NCBI GenBank assembly: GCA_030615425.1
Contig: JAUWZG010000006.1
Coordinates: forward strand, 1 to 22,456
Length of the DNA stretch: 22,456 nt
DNA from: Dehalococcoidia bacterium
GTDB lineage: Bacteria > Chloroflexota > Dehalococcoidia > Dehalococcoidales > BS750m-G39
Direction of reading: 5' to 3'
A model generated the notes under the pieces. The model was not told the origin of the DNA. It searched no databases and worked only from the letters and a program-made list of their open reading frames with translations. Positions 1 through 7,386 of the stretch are shown here, in pieces (the first letter of the stretch is position 1; every line of letters begins with the position of its first letter). The position numbers were made by a program, and so were the translations under genes.

Positions 1-264
1 GAGGAGGTGGTGAGGGGTATTCCTGAGTTGGGCGACGAATATGAGGCGGTTGTAACTAAAAAGGGCGATATCGACGATATAACATTGAAGGTGGAGGTAG
101 TCCCTGATTTTAAGCGTAATGTTGACGCCATTGAGCAAAAACTGGCTCAGCAGTTAAGACTAAAGACCAATTTGCGATACAACCTGGAGTTTCATGACTA
201 TGGCACCTTACCCAGGTATGATGCTAAGGCGAAAAGGTTTAAAGACCTGAGACACAAGGAGTAG
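1..264 (+). CDS. Phenylacetate-CoA ligase-like enzyme, C-terminal fragment
   Basis: The reading frame is open from the first base, so the gene begins upstream; the GTG at 7 is an internal codon rather than the start. The 87 visible residues resemble the C-terminal lid domain of the PaaK family of adenylate-forming ligases: a segment rich in Val and Glu (TLKVEVVPDF), a helix, then a strand followed by GTLPRYDAKAKRFKDLR. The Lys-rich end of this segment is where the family carries its catalytic lysine region. Such enzymes activate an aryl or other carboxylic acid with ATP and join it to CoA in the cytoplasm. The substrate cannot be read from this fragment. The next gene starts 1 base after the stop, so the two are probably co-transcribed. 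Confidence 0.8.
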   Translation, partial: EEVVRGIPELGDEYEAVVTKKGDIDDITLKVEVVPDFKRNVDAIEQKLAQQLRLKTNLRYNLEFHDYGTLPRYDAKAKRFKDLRHKE

Positions 265-265
265 C

Positions 266-448
266 ATGGTGGTTAAAGAATATAAAATGAAGGATATGGC
301 GGAAAAGATCCAGATATTGAAGCAGACCGCCACCGAGCTAAAGCGTATCTCCGGCGGAATTCAAGCTGTAGACAGAAATGTTGACCGTATCCTGGCCAGT
401 ATCAGGATGCTGGAAATAAACATAAGTGATGTTGTAGGTCTCCCCTAA
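266..448 (+). CDS. Small helical protein of unknown function (60 aa)
   Basis: The ATG lies 1 base after the upstream stop and is preceded by AAGGAG about 5 bases away, so translation is probably coupled to the ligase gene. The product is predicted to be almost wholly alpha-helical, with hydrophobic residues at heptad-like spacing (KIQILKQTATELKRISGGIQ, then VDRILASIRMLEINI), so it may form a coiled coil or bind the ligase. It has no membrane segment, signal peptide or cysteine. I do not recognise the family. Tight coupling and a good ribosome site argue that it is real. It ends 13 bases before the convergent hypB stop, with no strong terminator between. Confidence 0.6.
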   Translation: MVVKEYKMKDMAEKIQILKQTATELKRISGGIQAVDRNVDRILASIRMLEINISDVVGLP

Positions 449-461
449 AAAGTCTGCGCTT

Positions 462-1118
462 TTAGCTTCGCCCCTGGCTCATCTGGGTCAGAAGCCAGGA
501 GACCCATTTCTCAATCCCCTCACCGGTAGTGCAGGAGAGGGGGAAAATTTCTACCTTTTGGTTTATCCCCTTGATTGCCTGGGAAAAGGCATCAGTATCA
601 AACTTCAGATAGGGCAGCAGGTCAATCTTATTTATAAGCACGGCGTCTGCCTCGTGGAACATCAGGGGATACTTAAACGGCTTATCGTCCCCTTCAGGAG
701 TGCTTGAGATTAAGACCTTCTTATGCTCACCGAGGGCAAACTCGGCAGGGCAGACCAGGTTGCCCACATTCTCAATAAGGAGTAGCTCGATATCTTTTAG
801 CGGCACGCCAGCCAAGGCAGTAGAGGTCATATTGGCATCAAGGTGGCACTCCCCGCCAGTATTTATCTGGACCACGGGCACAGCTTCTTTACCTATGGCT
901 TCGGCATCCAGACTGGAGCTTATATCACCCTCAACAACGCCAACGCTGGTCTTCCCTTTCAGCCTCTTTATGGTCTGCAGAATAAGGCTGGTCTTGCCTG
1001 CGCCCGGCGAGGACATCAGGTTCACGGCGAATACCTTGTTGCTGTTAAACAACTGCCGATTTCTTTGCGCTATCTGCTCGTTAGCGTCAAGAATGTCTTT
1101 AACCACCTTTATTTCCAT
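462..1118 (-). CDS. hypB: Hydrogenase nickel incorporation GTPase HypB
   Basis: HypB is the SIMIBI-class GTPase that works with HypA to deliver nickel to the large subunit of [NiFe]-hydrogenase once the Fe(CN)2CO centre is in place. The 218-residue product has the P-loop (SSPGAGKTS, residues 36-44), the metal-site region GGECHLDAN with Cys91-His92, ENVGNLVCP with Cys123, and the guanine-specificity motif NKID. It lacks the N-terminal CxxCGC and the His-rich nickel-storage stretch of some homologues, so it is a minimal HypB. An in-frame ATG at 1133 lies inside hypA; the ATG at 1118 is preferred because AGGTGG sits 6 bases upstream and it follows the hypA stop by 1 base. It is the last gene of the hydrogenase run. 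Confidence 0.95.
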   Translation of the reverse strand: MEIKVVKDILDANEQIAQRNRQLFNSNKVFAVNLMSSPGAGKTSLILQTIKRLKGKTSVGVVEGDISSSLDAEAIGKEAVPVVQINTGGECHLDANMTSTALAGVPLKDIELLLIENVGNLVCPAEFALGEHKKVLISSTPEGDDKPFKYPLMFHEADAVLINKIDLLPYLKFDTDAFSQAIKGINQKVEIFPLSCTTGEGIEKWVSWLLTQMSQGRS

Positions 1119-1119
1119 C

Positions 1120-1461
1120 TTATTCCACCTCAATGCTTTCTACAAAGAGTTCTTTGCCAGCGACGATTTCCATATTATTACTCTGACAGTAGGGACAAGT
1201 CCAGTCGAACTCCCCCAGCTTAAAGTCTTTAGCGCAGTTTCGGCACCTGGCTGTGGTCGGAACTACCTTGAAGGCAAGAGCCGCCCCCTCCGCCGCCGTC
1301 CCCTTGCTCAGGAAATCGAAGTAAAAGCGGACCGACCTGTCCACCACCCCCGTCATCTCCCCGATAACCAGGTTGATTTTGCCCACGCTCTTAGCCTCAG
1401 CCTTTTCTGCTTGTTCCAGAACAAGGTCGAGCATACTTTGAGTTATAGCCAGTTCATGCAT
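1120..1461 (-). CDS. hypA: Hydrogenase nickel metallochaperone HypA
   Basis: HypA binds nickel through the N-terminal Met-His-Glu motif and carries a structural zinc site. Both are visible: the protein starts MHELAITQ, and two CxxC pairs (Cys73/Cys76 in CRNC and Cys89/Cys92 in CPYC) form the zinc domain. At 113 residues it has the family's normal length. The start is fixed by the invariant MHE; an AGGA lies 9 bases upstream, inside the end of hypE. The gene begins 1 base after the hypE stop and is followed 1 base later by hypB, its functional partner. Confidence 0.95.
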   Translation of the reverse strand: MHELAITQSMLDLVLEQAEKAEAKSVGKINLVIGEMTGVVDRSVRFYFDFLSKGTAAEGAALAFKVVPTTARCRNCAKDFKLGEFDWTCPYCQSNNMEIVAGKELFVESIEVE

Positions 1462-1462
1462 G

Positions 1463-2479
1463 TTAACAAATCCTGGGCAGTAAATCTCCGACTAACATGT
1501 CAACGATACGAGAAGCGCTCAGAATAGTCTTCATCACCACCCGCCCGGCGTGTTCTGCCCCCACCTCCCCGATTATAGCGGCATCCTTGCCGTACTTATT
1601 CCCCCGCATAGCCTTAAGAACCTTATCGGCGTCTTCTACCTGGACTATAGCCACCAGCTTGCCTTCGTTGGCGACATATAGGGGGTCAAAGCCTAGCATC
1701 TCGCAAGCGGCAAGAACTTCCTCCCGCACCGAAATCTTCTCCTCTTCAATTCTTATGCTCACCTTTGACTGCTTAGCCAGTTCATTCAGGCTGGTAGCCA
1801 ATCCTCCCCGGGTGGGGTCTCGCAGGCAATGGATATTGGAGCTAGCATTGAGCATCTCAGCCACCAAGTCTCCAAGTGGAGCACAATCGCTCTCAAGCTT
1901 GGTAGAAAAGCTCAACCCCTCCCGCTGGCTTATTACGGCAATTCCATGGTCGCCGATAGTCCCGCTTAAGATAACCTTATCTCCCGGTTTTGCCTTATTG
2001 CCAGAGATATCCACCCCCTCTGGTATTACACCGACGCCGGCAGTGTTGATAAACAGCCTATCGGCACTGCCTTTATGCACCACCTTGGTATCGCCGGTGA
2101 TGATTTCCACCCCTGCCTCCCCAGCCGCTCTCTGAACCGAGTCCACAATTCGTTCCAGTTCACTCAGGGGAAGCCCCTCCTCAATAATGAAAGAAAGGCT
2201 TAAATAAAGCGGTTTAGCCCCAGACATAGCCAGGTCGTTCACCGTGCCGCAGACGGCCAGCTTACCGATGTCCCCGCCGGGGAAGAAGATGGGGCTGACC
2301 ACATAGCTATCGGTGGTGAAAGCCAGCCTGCCACTGAGGTCAAAAACGGCTGAGTCATCGAGCTTGGCTAAAAAGGGATTAGCCAAGGCTTTAACAAAAC
2401 TCTTCTCCACCAGCTCGTGGGCTAGCTTCCCCCCACTGCCGTGAGCAAGTAGAATTTTATCCTCCAAGACCGCCTCCAT
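1463..2479 (-). CDS. hypE: Hydrogenase expression/formation protein HypE
   Basis: HypE takes the carbamoyl group from HypF onto its C-terminal cysteine and dehydrates it with ATP to the thiocyanate that supplies the cyanide ligands of the NiFe site. The protein shows the N-terminal LLAHGSGGK motif of the AIR-synthase/ThiL-like fold, an ATP-binding region with DTKVVHKG, RDPTRGG, and the invariant C-terminal PRIC ending. The frame stays open upstream to 2671, but that stretch lies inside hypD in another frame and is not HypE-like. The ATG at 2479 gives a normal start, overlapping the end of hypD by 23 bases, but has no clear ribosome site. A TTG at 2467 with GGAGG 5 bases upstream is a good alternative and would remove four residues. 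Confidence 0.93.
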   Translation of the reverse strand: MEAVLEDKILLAHGSGGKLAHELVEKSFVKALANPFLAKLDDSAVFDLSGRLAFTTDSYVVSPIFFPGGDIGKLAVCGTVNDLAMSGAKPLYLSLSFIIEEGLPLSELERIVDSVQRAAGEAGVEIITGDTKVVHKGSADRLFINTAGVGVIPEGVDISGNKAKPGDKVILSGTIGDHGIAVISQREGLSFSTKLESDCAPLGDLVAEMLNASSNIHCLRDPTRGGLATSLNELAKQSKVSIRIEEEKISVREEVLAACEMLGFDPLYVANEGKLVAIVQVEDADKVLKAMRGNKYGKDAAIIGEVGAEHAGRVVMKTILSASRIVDMLVGDLLPRIC

Positions 2480-3551
2480 AAAGGTAATAAGCCGAGCAAC
2501 TGCCCTCGGCAGAGACCATGCACGGTCCCACCGGATTTTCCGGGGTGCAGGTTTTGCCGAAAAGTTGACAATCAGCCGGCGTCTTGACGCCACGCAGGAT
2601 GTCACCGCAGATGCAACCCGCCGGCTCAGAGGTAGGACCGGGTTCAATATCAAAGGCAAGCTCAGCGTCAAAGCGCTGATACTTTTTCCTCAGCTTTAGA
2701 CCACTATCAGGAACCTCCCCCATCCCCCGCCACTGAGCAGGAGAGGGCTCAAATACCTGTTCCATGAGTCTCAGGGCTTGCTGGTTGCCTTCAGGGCGCA
2801 CCCCCCGCCGGTAGGCGATTTCAACCTTAGACTCGCCATTTTCCACCTGGTCTACCAGCATATCGACGCATTGCAGGATATCCAAGGGTTCAAAGCCGGA
2901 AACCACGCAGGGGATGCCATAGTCCCGGGCGATAAATTCCCAGGGGTGGGAACCGATGATGGCGCTCACATGCCCCGGACAGACAAGCCCATCAAGCTTG
3001 ACCTCGCCGGAATCAAGCAGCGCCCGGATTACCGGAGGACAGAGTTTATGTAAAGAAAGGACGTAATAATTTTTTATCCCCTTTTCCTCTGCCTGTAGTA
3101 TAGAAGCGGCGATGGTGGGAGCGGTGGTCTCAAAGCCGATTCCCAGGAAGACCACCGACTTATCCGGGTTATCCCCGGCTATTTTGAGAGCATCCATGGT
3201 GGAATATACGGTATGCACCTCAGCACCGTCAGCCTTGACCTGCTGCAAGCTGGAACGGCTGCCGGGAACTTTAAGCATATCGCCGAAGGTAGTGATGATT
3301 ACGCCCGGGATTTGGGAAAGGGCAATCGCCTTATCCAGATCAGCGTTGGCGGTAACGCAGATGGGGCAGCCCGGCCCCGATACCATCTCAATGGTTTGGG
3401 GCAGAACCTGGCGGATGCCGTACCTAAAGATGGTCACGGTATGACCACCGCAGAATTCCATGAAACGCGCCGGAGTTTTTGACCTGTGCTGAATGTGGGC
3501 GATTAACCCCTCAGCCAGCTCCGAGCGCCTAAATTCAGAGATAAACTTCAC
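2457..3551 (-). CDS. hypD: Hydrogenase formation protein HypD (Fe-S scaffold)
   Basis: HypD, with HypC, is the scaffold on which the Fe(CN)2CO group is assembled; it holds a [4Fe-4S] cluster and redox-active cysteines. Motifs seen: FMEFCGGHT (Cys34), GPGCPICV (Cys62, Cys65), GIGFETTAP near residue 140, and a C-terminal cysteine cluster from about residue 313 (GCICGDIL, then further Cys up to SCSAYY). The length of 364 residues is normal. The start is a GTG that overlaps the hypC stop as GTGA, with a GGGGGAAGG stretch just upstream, so HypC and HypD synthesis is coupled, as expected for partners in one complex. Confidence 0.95.
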   Translation of the reverse strand: MKFISEFRRSELAEGLIAHIQHRSKTPARFMEFCGGHTVTIFRYGIRQVLPQTIEMVSGPGCPICVTANADLDKAIALSQIPGVIITTFGDMLKVPGSRSSLQQVKADGAEVHTVYSTMDALKIAGDNPDKSVVFLGIGFETTAPTIAASILQAEEKGIKNYYVLSLHKLCPPVIRALLDSGEVKLDGLVCPGHVSAIIGSHPWEFIARDYGIPCVVSGFEPLDILQCVDMLVDQVENGESKVEIAYRRGVRPEGNQQALRLMEQVFEPSPAQWRGMGEVPDSGLKLRKKYQRFDAELAFDIEPGPTSEPAGCICGDILRGVKTPADCQLFGKTCTPENPVGPCMVSAEGSCSAYYLYGGGLGG

Positions 3552-3778
3552 CCTTCCCCCTCAGCCACTTCGGCTATTTCTCTTAAAAGCGTTAAGGTTT
3601 CTTCGGCCTGTCCCTGGTCAAGGATATTTATGGCGTAGCCGGTATGCACCAGCACATAGTCGCCCACCTTAGCCTCCGGAGTGAGCCAGAGGCTGATGCG
3701 GCGAGTTATGCCTCCAATCTCAGCCTCAGCCTCTTTATCCTCTATAGACTTAATTAATGCTGGAATTGCCAGACACAT
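3548..3778 (-). CDS. hypC: Hydrogenase assembly chaperone HypC
   Basis: HypC is a small OB-fold chaperone that carries the iron group between HypD and the hydrogenase large subunit, using the cysteine at position 2. The product begins MCLAIPALI, matching the invariant MCLAIP start, and continues with GDYVLVHTGYAI, typical of the family; it is 76 residues long. AGGAG lies 6 bases upstream of the ATG. The gene overlaps hypD by 4 bases. An 87-base gap holding a dispersed repeat separates it from the flavin reductase-like gene, the second-largest gap in the run. Confidence 0.95.
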   Translation of the reverse strand: MCLAIPALIKSIEDKEAEAEIGGITRRISLWLTPEAKVGDYVLVHTGYAINILDQGQAEETLTLLREIAEVAEGEG

Positions 3779-3789
3779 ATCTAACTCCT

Positions 3790-3863
3790 GGTTACCCCAC
3801 CCCCATTAATATCTCTTCCCACCCAGCCCGCCCTAAAGGGGTTTCACCTCTCTTTAACTCCCC
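3790..3863. repeat. Dispersed GC-rich intergenic repeat, copy A
   Basis: The gap between the flavin reductase-like gene and hypC carries a C-rich segment, TTCCCACCCAGCCCGCCCTA followed by a GGGG(t)TTCACC run and CTTTAACTCCCC. The same order of blocks recurs at 4500-4551 and, on the other strand, at 19061-19109. Its left end (GGTTACCCCA at 3790-3799) recurs at 18921-18930. No coding frame is credible here. Confidence 0.65.
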
Positions 3864-3865
3864 TT

Positions 3866-4471
3866 TTACTTTGCCAGATGTCTCTCCCAGTCGTCCTTGA
3901 CGTTTTTAATCTTCTTGCCGATGCGCCAGGCCGGTCCCAGGAACTCGCCGACGGCATGATACTCCGAGGCCGGAAAGCCCATAAAGACAATGGGGTCGAT
4001 TTTGCTGGCATCCGGTTTGCCCTCGGTCATGCAGTCGTCGGAGACCAGGATTTCCTTGATAGGGCCGGCAATCAGGTAATGGCTGCCCAGCCTCAGGATA
4101 TGCTCGGCGGTACAGCCGATATTTACCGGGCACTGCTCGATAAAGGGGGCATTGGCGATCTCGCCGTAGAAAACCTTGAAATTACAGTCTTTGGCTTTAT
4201 CGTGCTTGGCGCCGGTGACGATACCGCAGTAGTCGGTTTCTTTCACCATAGCCGTACTGGGGATATTGACCGAGAAGGTCATGTTCTGGCGGATGCCCTT
4301 AAGGGAGTAGCGGACGCGATTTAAAGCGATGGCCATCCAGGGCGGGGTGCCGCAGGCGATAGTAACCCAGGCCACGGTGACAAAATCAGGCTTGCCGTTA
4401 ACATCAGCACCGACCAGAACCGTGGGGTGGGGCCAGAGCATCGGCTGAGGTCCCATCTTTGTCTTTTTCAT
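3866..4471 (-). CDS. Flavin reductase family protein (flavoredoxin-like)
   Basis: The 201-residue product resembles the FMN-binding split-barrel flavin reductase/flavoredoxin family. Visible family features are the start LWPHPTVLVGADVNGKPDFVTVAW, the segment PPWMAIALNR, the RYSLKGIRQNMTFSVNIPS block and the YCGIVTGAKHDK stretch where flavin and dimer contacts lie. Members bind FMN and pass electrons between pyridine nucleotides, ferredoxins or other flavoproteins; the partner cannot be read from sequence. A GGGGGAG stretch 6 bases upstream supports the ATG. It sits between hypF and hypC in the same direction, so it is probably expressed with the hydrogenase, but it is no known part of NiFe maturation. 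Repeat-bearing gaps flank it on both sides, which could mean later insertion. Confidence 0.85.
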   Translation of the reverse strand: MKKTKMGPQPMLWPHPTVLVGADVNGKPDFVTVAWVTIACGTPPWMAIALNRVRYSLKGIRQNMTFSVNIPSTAMVKETDYCGIVTGAKHDKAKDCNFKVFYGEIANAPFIEQCPVNIGCTAEHILRLGSHYLIAGPIKEILVSDDCMTEGKPDASKIDPIVFMGFPASEYHAVGEFLGPAWRIGKKIKNVKDDWERHLAK

Positions 4472-4499
4472 TTTTTTCTCCCCCTGTTTAACTTAACTT

Positions 4500-4624
4500 T
4501 TTCTTCCCATACCCACCCACCCAAAATGGGCTTCGCCCCTCTTAAACTTCCTTTCTTCCCCACCCCCCAGATAGGAGAGTGAAGAGAGGTGTAACCTCTA
4601 TCGGGTGGGAGGGTGGGAAAGAAG
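4500..4624. repeat. Dispersed repeat pair B, two copies in inverted orientation
   Basis: The 193-base gap between hypF and the flavin reductase-like gene holds two copies of the element facing each other. The left copy (4500-4551) reads TTCTTCCCATACCCACCCAC, then AAAATGGGCTTCGCCCCTCT and TAAAC. The right copy (4573-4624), read on the - strand, has CCCACCCTCCCACCCGATAG, then AGGTTACACCTCTCTT. Within the right copy AGAGG and CCTCT form a small stem at 4585-4599. An open frame at 4468-4668 consists of this repeat and is not considered a gene. Confidence 0.7.
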
Positions 4625-4664
4625 ACCCCCTCTAAAAACCAGGCTAATCCCCCCCTTAACTCTC

Positions 4665-6962
4665 TCAAATACTGGAAAAATTGGCAACCACCGCCTGCCC
4701 CAGAGAAATGCCGCCATCGTTACAGGGCACCAGGCGATGGGTGAGCACGCTAAAACCTTCCCTTTGTAAAGCAGAGGTGGCTAACTTCAGCAGCAGCTGG
4801 TTTTGAAACACACCACCGCTCAGCACAACTTCACTTATGCCAGTTTCTTTGGCACTGGATTTACACATTTCAGCGATTATCTGAGCCATGGTGTTATGAA
4901 ACTTGAGCGATATTACAGGAATGGAAATTTGATTTCTGACATCCCGGACTACCGTCGAGAATAGTTCCCCCACCTTTACTACCTTCACCCCCCCCTCCTC
5001 AACAATGGAGAAGGGATAGGATTCCGATTTTTCCATCTCATCTAGAGCCAGCATCTCCAGCTCGATAGCCGCCTGCGCCTCGTAGTCTATCTCCTGTCTC
5101 ACTCCGGCTAAGGCGGAAACGGCATCAAAGAGCCTGCCGGCGCTCGAAGTTAGAGGAGAGTTTACCTTTCGCTTTAGCTGCTGTTTTACTATGGCAATCT
5201 CATCAGGCTTAATCTTGCCGAGGAGAAGACCTTCCAGAGTAAAATCTTCTCCCAGCAAGGTATAAAGATAGCTTAGAGCCATACGGTAGGGCTTCCTTAT
5301 TGCCGCCTCACCGCCGACTAGGGGCACATACTCCAGGTGCCCCACCCGCCTAAAGCTGCTGAAGTCGGCCACCAAAAACTCCCCACCCCAGATGGTGCCA
5401 TCGGTGCCGTATCCGGTGCCATCAAAGGCTACCCCGATAACCGGCCCCTCAACCTTATTCTCCACCAGGCAGCTCGCAATATGGGCATGATGGTGCTGCA
5501 CCGGCACCAGTTTTAAACTCGCCTTCGCCCCCGTTTCAAGGGCATATTTGGTGGCGAGATAGTCCGGGTGCATATCATAGGCTATAATTTCAGGTTCAAC
5601 GCGAAACAGCTTTTTATAAAGCTCAATAGTGCTCTCAAAGTGCTCCAGAGTTTCCTCATTCTCCATATCGCCGATGTGCTGGCTCAAGAAAGCGTGCTCA
5701 TCTTTGGTCAGGCAAAATGTATTCTTAAGCTCAGCCCCGCAGGCGAGAATTTGCTTTGACTTAAAAGGAAGGAAAATGGGATAGGGGGCGTAGCCACGCG
5801 CCCGCCTTATGGCTTGAGGTATGCCCTCCACCATACAGACGCTATCATCATAGCGGGCATAGATGCCCCGATTATGAAGCAGAAAATAATCGGCAATTCC
5901 TCTGAGTCTGGTCAAAACTTCATCGTTATCCTTGGCGATAGGCTCCTCACTGAGGTTGCCGCTGGTCATCACCAGAGGCAGACCGGTTTCCTTTAGCAGC
6001 AGGTGGTGCAACGGTGTATAGGGCAGCATCACCCCCAGATACTTTAGATTGGGGGCTACCGCCGGAGAGATATTGGATGAGCTATGCTTCCATTTGAGGA
6101 GAACAATAGGGCACTGGGGGGACTCAAGGAGTTCTCTCTCCTCAGGGGATACCAGGCAATGCTTTTCGATTTCCCCAATAGTGGCTATCATCACCGCCAG
6201 AGGCTTTGACCGACGCCTTTTTCTAGCTCTCAACAGGTTTATCGCCTCTTCGCTGGTGGCATCACAAGCAAGCTGAAATCCGCCCAGCCCCTTGACCGCC
6301 AAGATTCCCCCCTCTTTTAGCAGGTCGCTTGCCGACTTAATAACGTCATTGCACTCAACCGATTTACCCTCGCCATCAACCAGCTCCAAGCTTGGCCCGC
6401 ACTCAGGGCAGGCATTAGGCTGGGCATGAAAGCGCCGGTCTAAGGGGTCATGGTATTCTCGCTGGCATTGAGGGCACATTTCAAACTCACACATGGTAGT
6501 CTTAGGGCGGTCATAGGGGATGTCCTCAATGATAGTAAATCGAGGACCACAATTGGTGCAGTTAGTAAAGGGATAGCGGAAGCGGCGGTCACTGGGTGAG
6601 AAAATCTCCGCCTTACAGTCCTCACAGGTGGCAATATCCGGCGACACTAACTGGTATTGCCCCTCCTGACTCAGACTTTCCCCAATCTGGAACTCAGTAT
6701 AACCCTTGGTGGGATAGAAGGTGACTTCGACATTTTCAATGCGAGCTATGGGAGGGGCTTTAGCCTCAAGGTCGCGCAGGAAGCTCTCCAGGGTTTCCTC
6801 ATCTCCCTCCACCTCAATCTCCACATTGCCTGAAGTATTGCGCACCCAACCCTTCAAGTTGTGCTCTTGAGCCAACCGGTAGACAAAGGGTCTGAAGCCG
6901 ACCCCCTGCACCACCCCACGCACACTTATTCTCGCTAATCTCTCTACTTTGGTCAGCCTCAT
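4665..6962 (-). CDS. hypF: Carbamoyltransferase HypF
   Basis: HypF makes a carbamoyl-adenylate from carbamoyl phosphate and ATP and passes the carbamoyl group to the HypE C-terminal cysteine, supplying the cyanide ligands. The 765 residues show the full architecture: an acylphosphatase domain (about 9-95, VRGVVQGVGFRPFVYRL), two zinc-finger-like CxxC sets (about 110-190, CEDC, CTNCGPRF, CPQC, CPECGP), a YrdC-like domain (about 205-390, GGILAVKGLGGFQLACDA and KPLAVM), and a Kae1-like C-terminal domain with the metal-binding run VQHHHAHIASC and VAFDGTGYGTDG. No strong ribosome site precedes the ATG, which is 22 bases after the mvhD stop, so coupling is likely. Length is normal for the family. 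Confidence 0.95.
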   Translation of the reverse strand: MRLTKVERLARISVRGVVQGVGFRPFVYRLAQEHNLKGWVRNTSGNVEIEVEGDEETLESFLRDLEAKAPPIARIENVEVTFYPTKGYTEFQIGESLSQEGQYQLVSPDIATCEDCKAEIFSPSDRRFRYPFTNCTNCGPRFTIIEDIPYDRPKTTMCEFEMCPQCQREYHDPLDRRFHAQPNACPECGPSLELVDGEGKSVECNDVIKSASDLLKEGGILAVKGLGGFQLACDATSEEAINLLRARKRRRSKPLAVMIATIGEIEKHCLVSPEERELLESPQCPIVLLKWKHSSSNISPAVAPNLKYLGVMLPYTPLHHLLLKETGLPLVMTSGNLSEEPIAKDNDEVLTRLRGIADYFLLHNRGIYARYDDSVCMVEGIPQAIRRARGYAPYPIFLPFKSKQILACGAELKNTFCLTKDEHAFLSQHIGDMENEETLEHFESTIELYKKLFRVEPEIIAYDMHPDYLATKYALETGAKASLKLVPVQHHHAHIASCLVENKVEGPVIGVAFDGTGYGTDGTIWGGEFLVADFSSFRRVGHLEYVPLVGGEAAIRKPYRMALSYLYTLLGEDFTLEGLLLGKIKPDEIAIVKQQLKRKVNSPLTSSAGRLFDAVSALAGVRQEIDYEAQAAIELEMLALDEMEKSESYPFSIVEEGGVKVVKVGELFSTVVRDVRNQISIPVISLKFHNTMAQIIAEMCKSSAKETGISEVVLSGGVFQNQLLLKLATSALQREGFSVLTHRLVPCNDGGISLGQAVVANFSSI

Positions 6963-6984
6963 CTGCTTTAATAAGGAGGTCTAA

Positions 6985-7386
6985 TTAATGAAGGGGACTG
7001 AGTTCTTTAACCTCGTCGATAAACTCGTTCACTGTGCTGCGGAATTTTATTCCCTCAGATGCGGAAATCCATTCTAGCCTTAATCTCTCAGGTTCTAGCC
7101 CAAGTTGTGGGAGCGCTTTTTTGAGCAACATTATCCTGCGCCTTGCCTTATAATTACCACTGCTATAGTGGCAATCCCCGGGATGACATCCGGCTACCAT
7201 CACCCCATCGGCTCCTCTAGCAAAGGCATGAAAAATAAAGGAGGGCTCCACCCTTCCTGACCACCTGGTTCGAATGACCCTGAACTGGGGCTTGATTTTT
7301 ACTCTTGAGGTGCCAGCCAGGTCTGCCCCGGCATACGAACACCAGTTACAACAGAAGACTATAATCTTAGGTTCAAAATCTGTCAC
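6985..7386 (-). CDS. mvhD: MvhD-type hydrogenase [2Fe-2S] subunit
   Basis: In methanogens MvhD holds a [2Fe-2S] cluster and connects the MvhGA hydrogenase to heterodisulfide reductase HdrA. The 133-residue product has CCNWCSYAGADLAGTSR (Cys12, Cys13, Cys16), GCHPGDCHY (Cys67, Cys72), GNYKARRR and the end WISASEG. The start is a GTG at 7386 with GGAGG 7 bases upstream, overlapping the protease stop as GTGA; the longer frame to 7452 lies inside the protease gene. One oddity: the family motif MC(S/T)GR appears as RWSGR, so the cysteine normally there is Trp42. No hdrA is present in the window, so the electron acceptor is unknown. Confidence 0.9.
   Translation of the reverse strand: MTDFEPKIIVFCCNWCSYAGADLAGTSRVKIKPQFRVIRTRWSGRVEPSFIFHAFARGADGVMVAGCHPGDCHYSSGNYKARRRIMLLKKALPQLGLEPERLRLEWISASEGIKFRSTVNEFIDEVKELSPLH

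Noticed and set aside
700..1527. 275-residue open frame on the + strand
   Set aside because: It is antisense to hypB and hypA, has low-complexity composition and no family resemblance, and both hyp genes are certain.
2480..2671. N-terminal extension of hypE to 2671
   Set aside because: This part is hypD read in another frame and does not resemble HypE, whose family start is near the LLAHGSGGK motif.
4468..4668. 66-residue open frame on the - strand between hypF and the flavin reductase gene
   Set aside because: It is composed of the dispersed repeat, is rich in Gly, Trp and Arg from C/G runs, and overlaps the next gene start.
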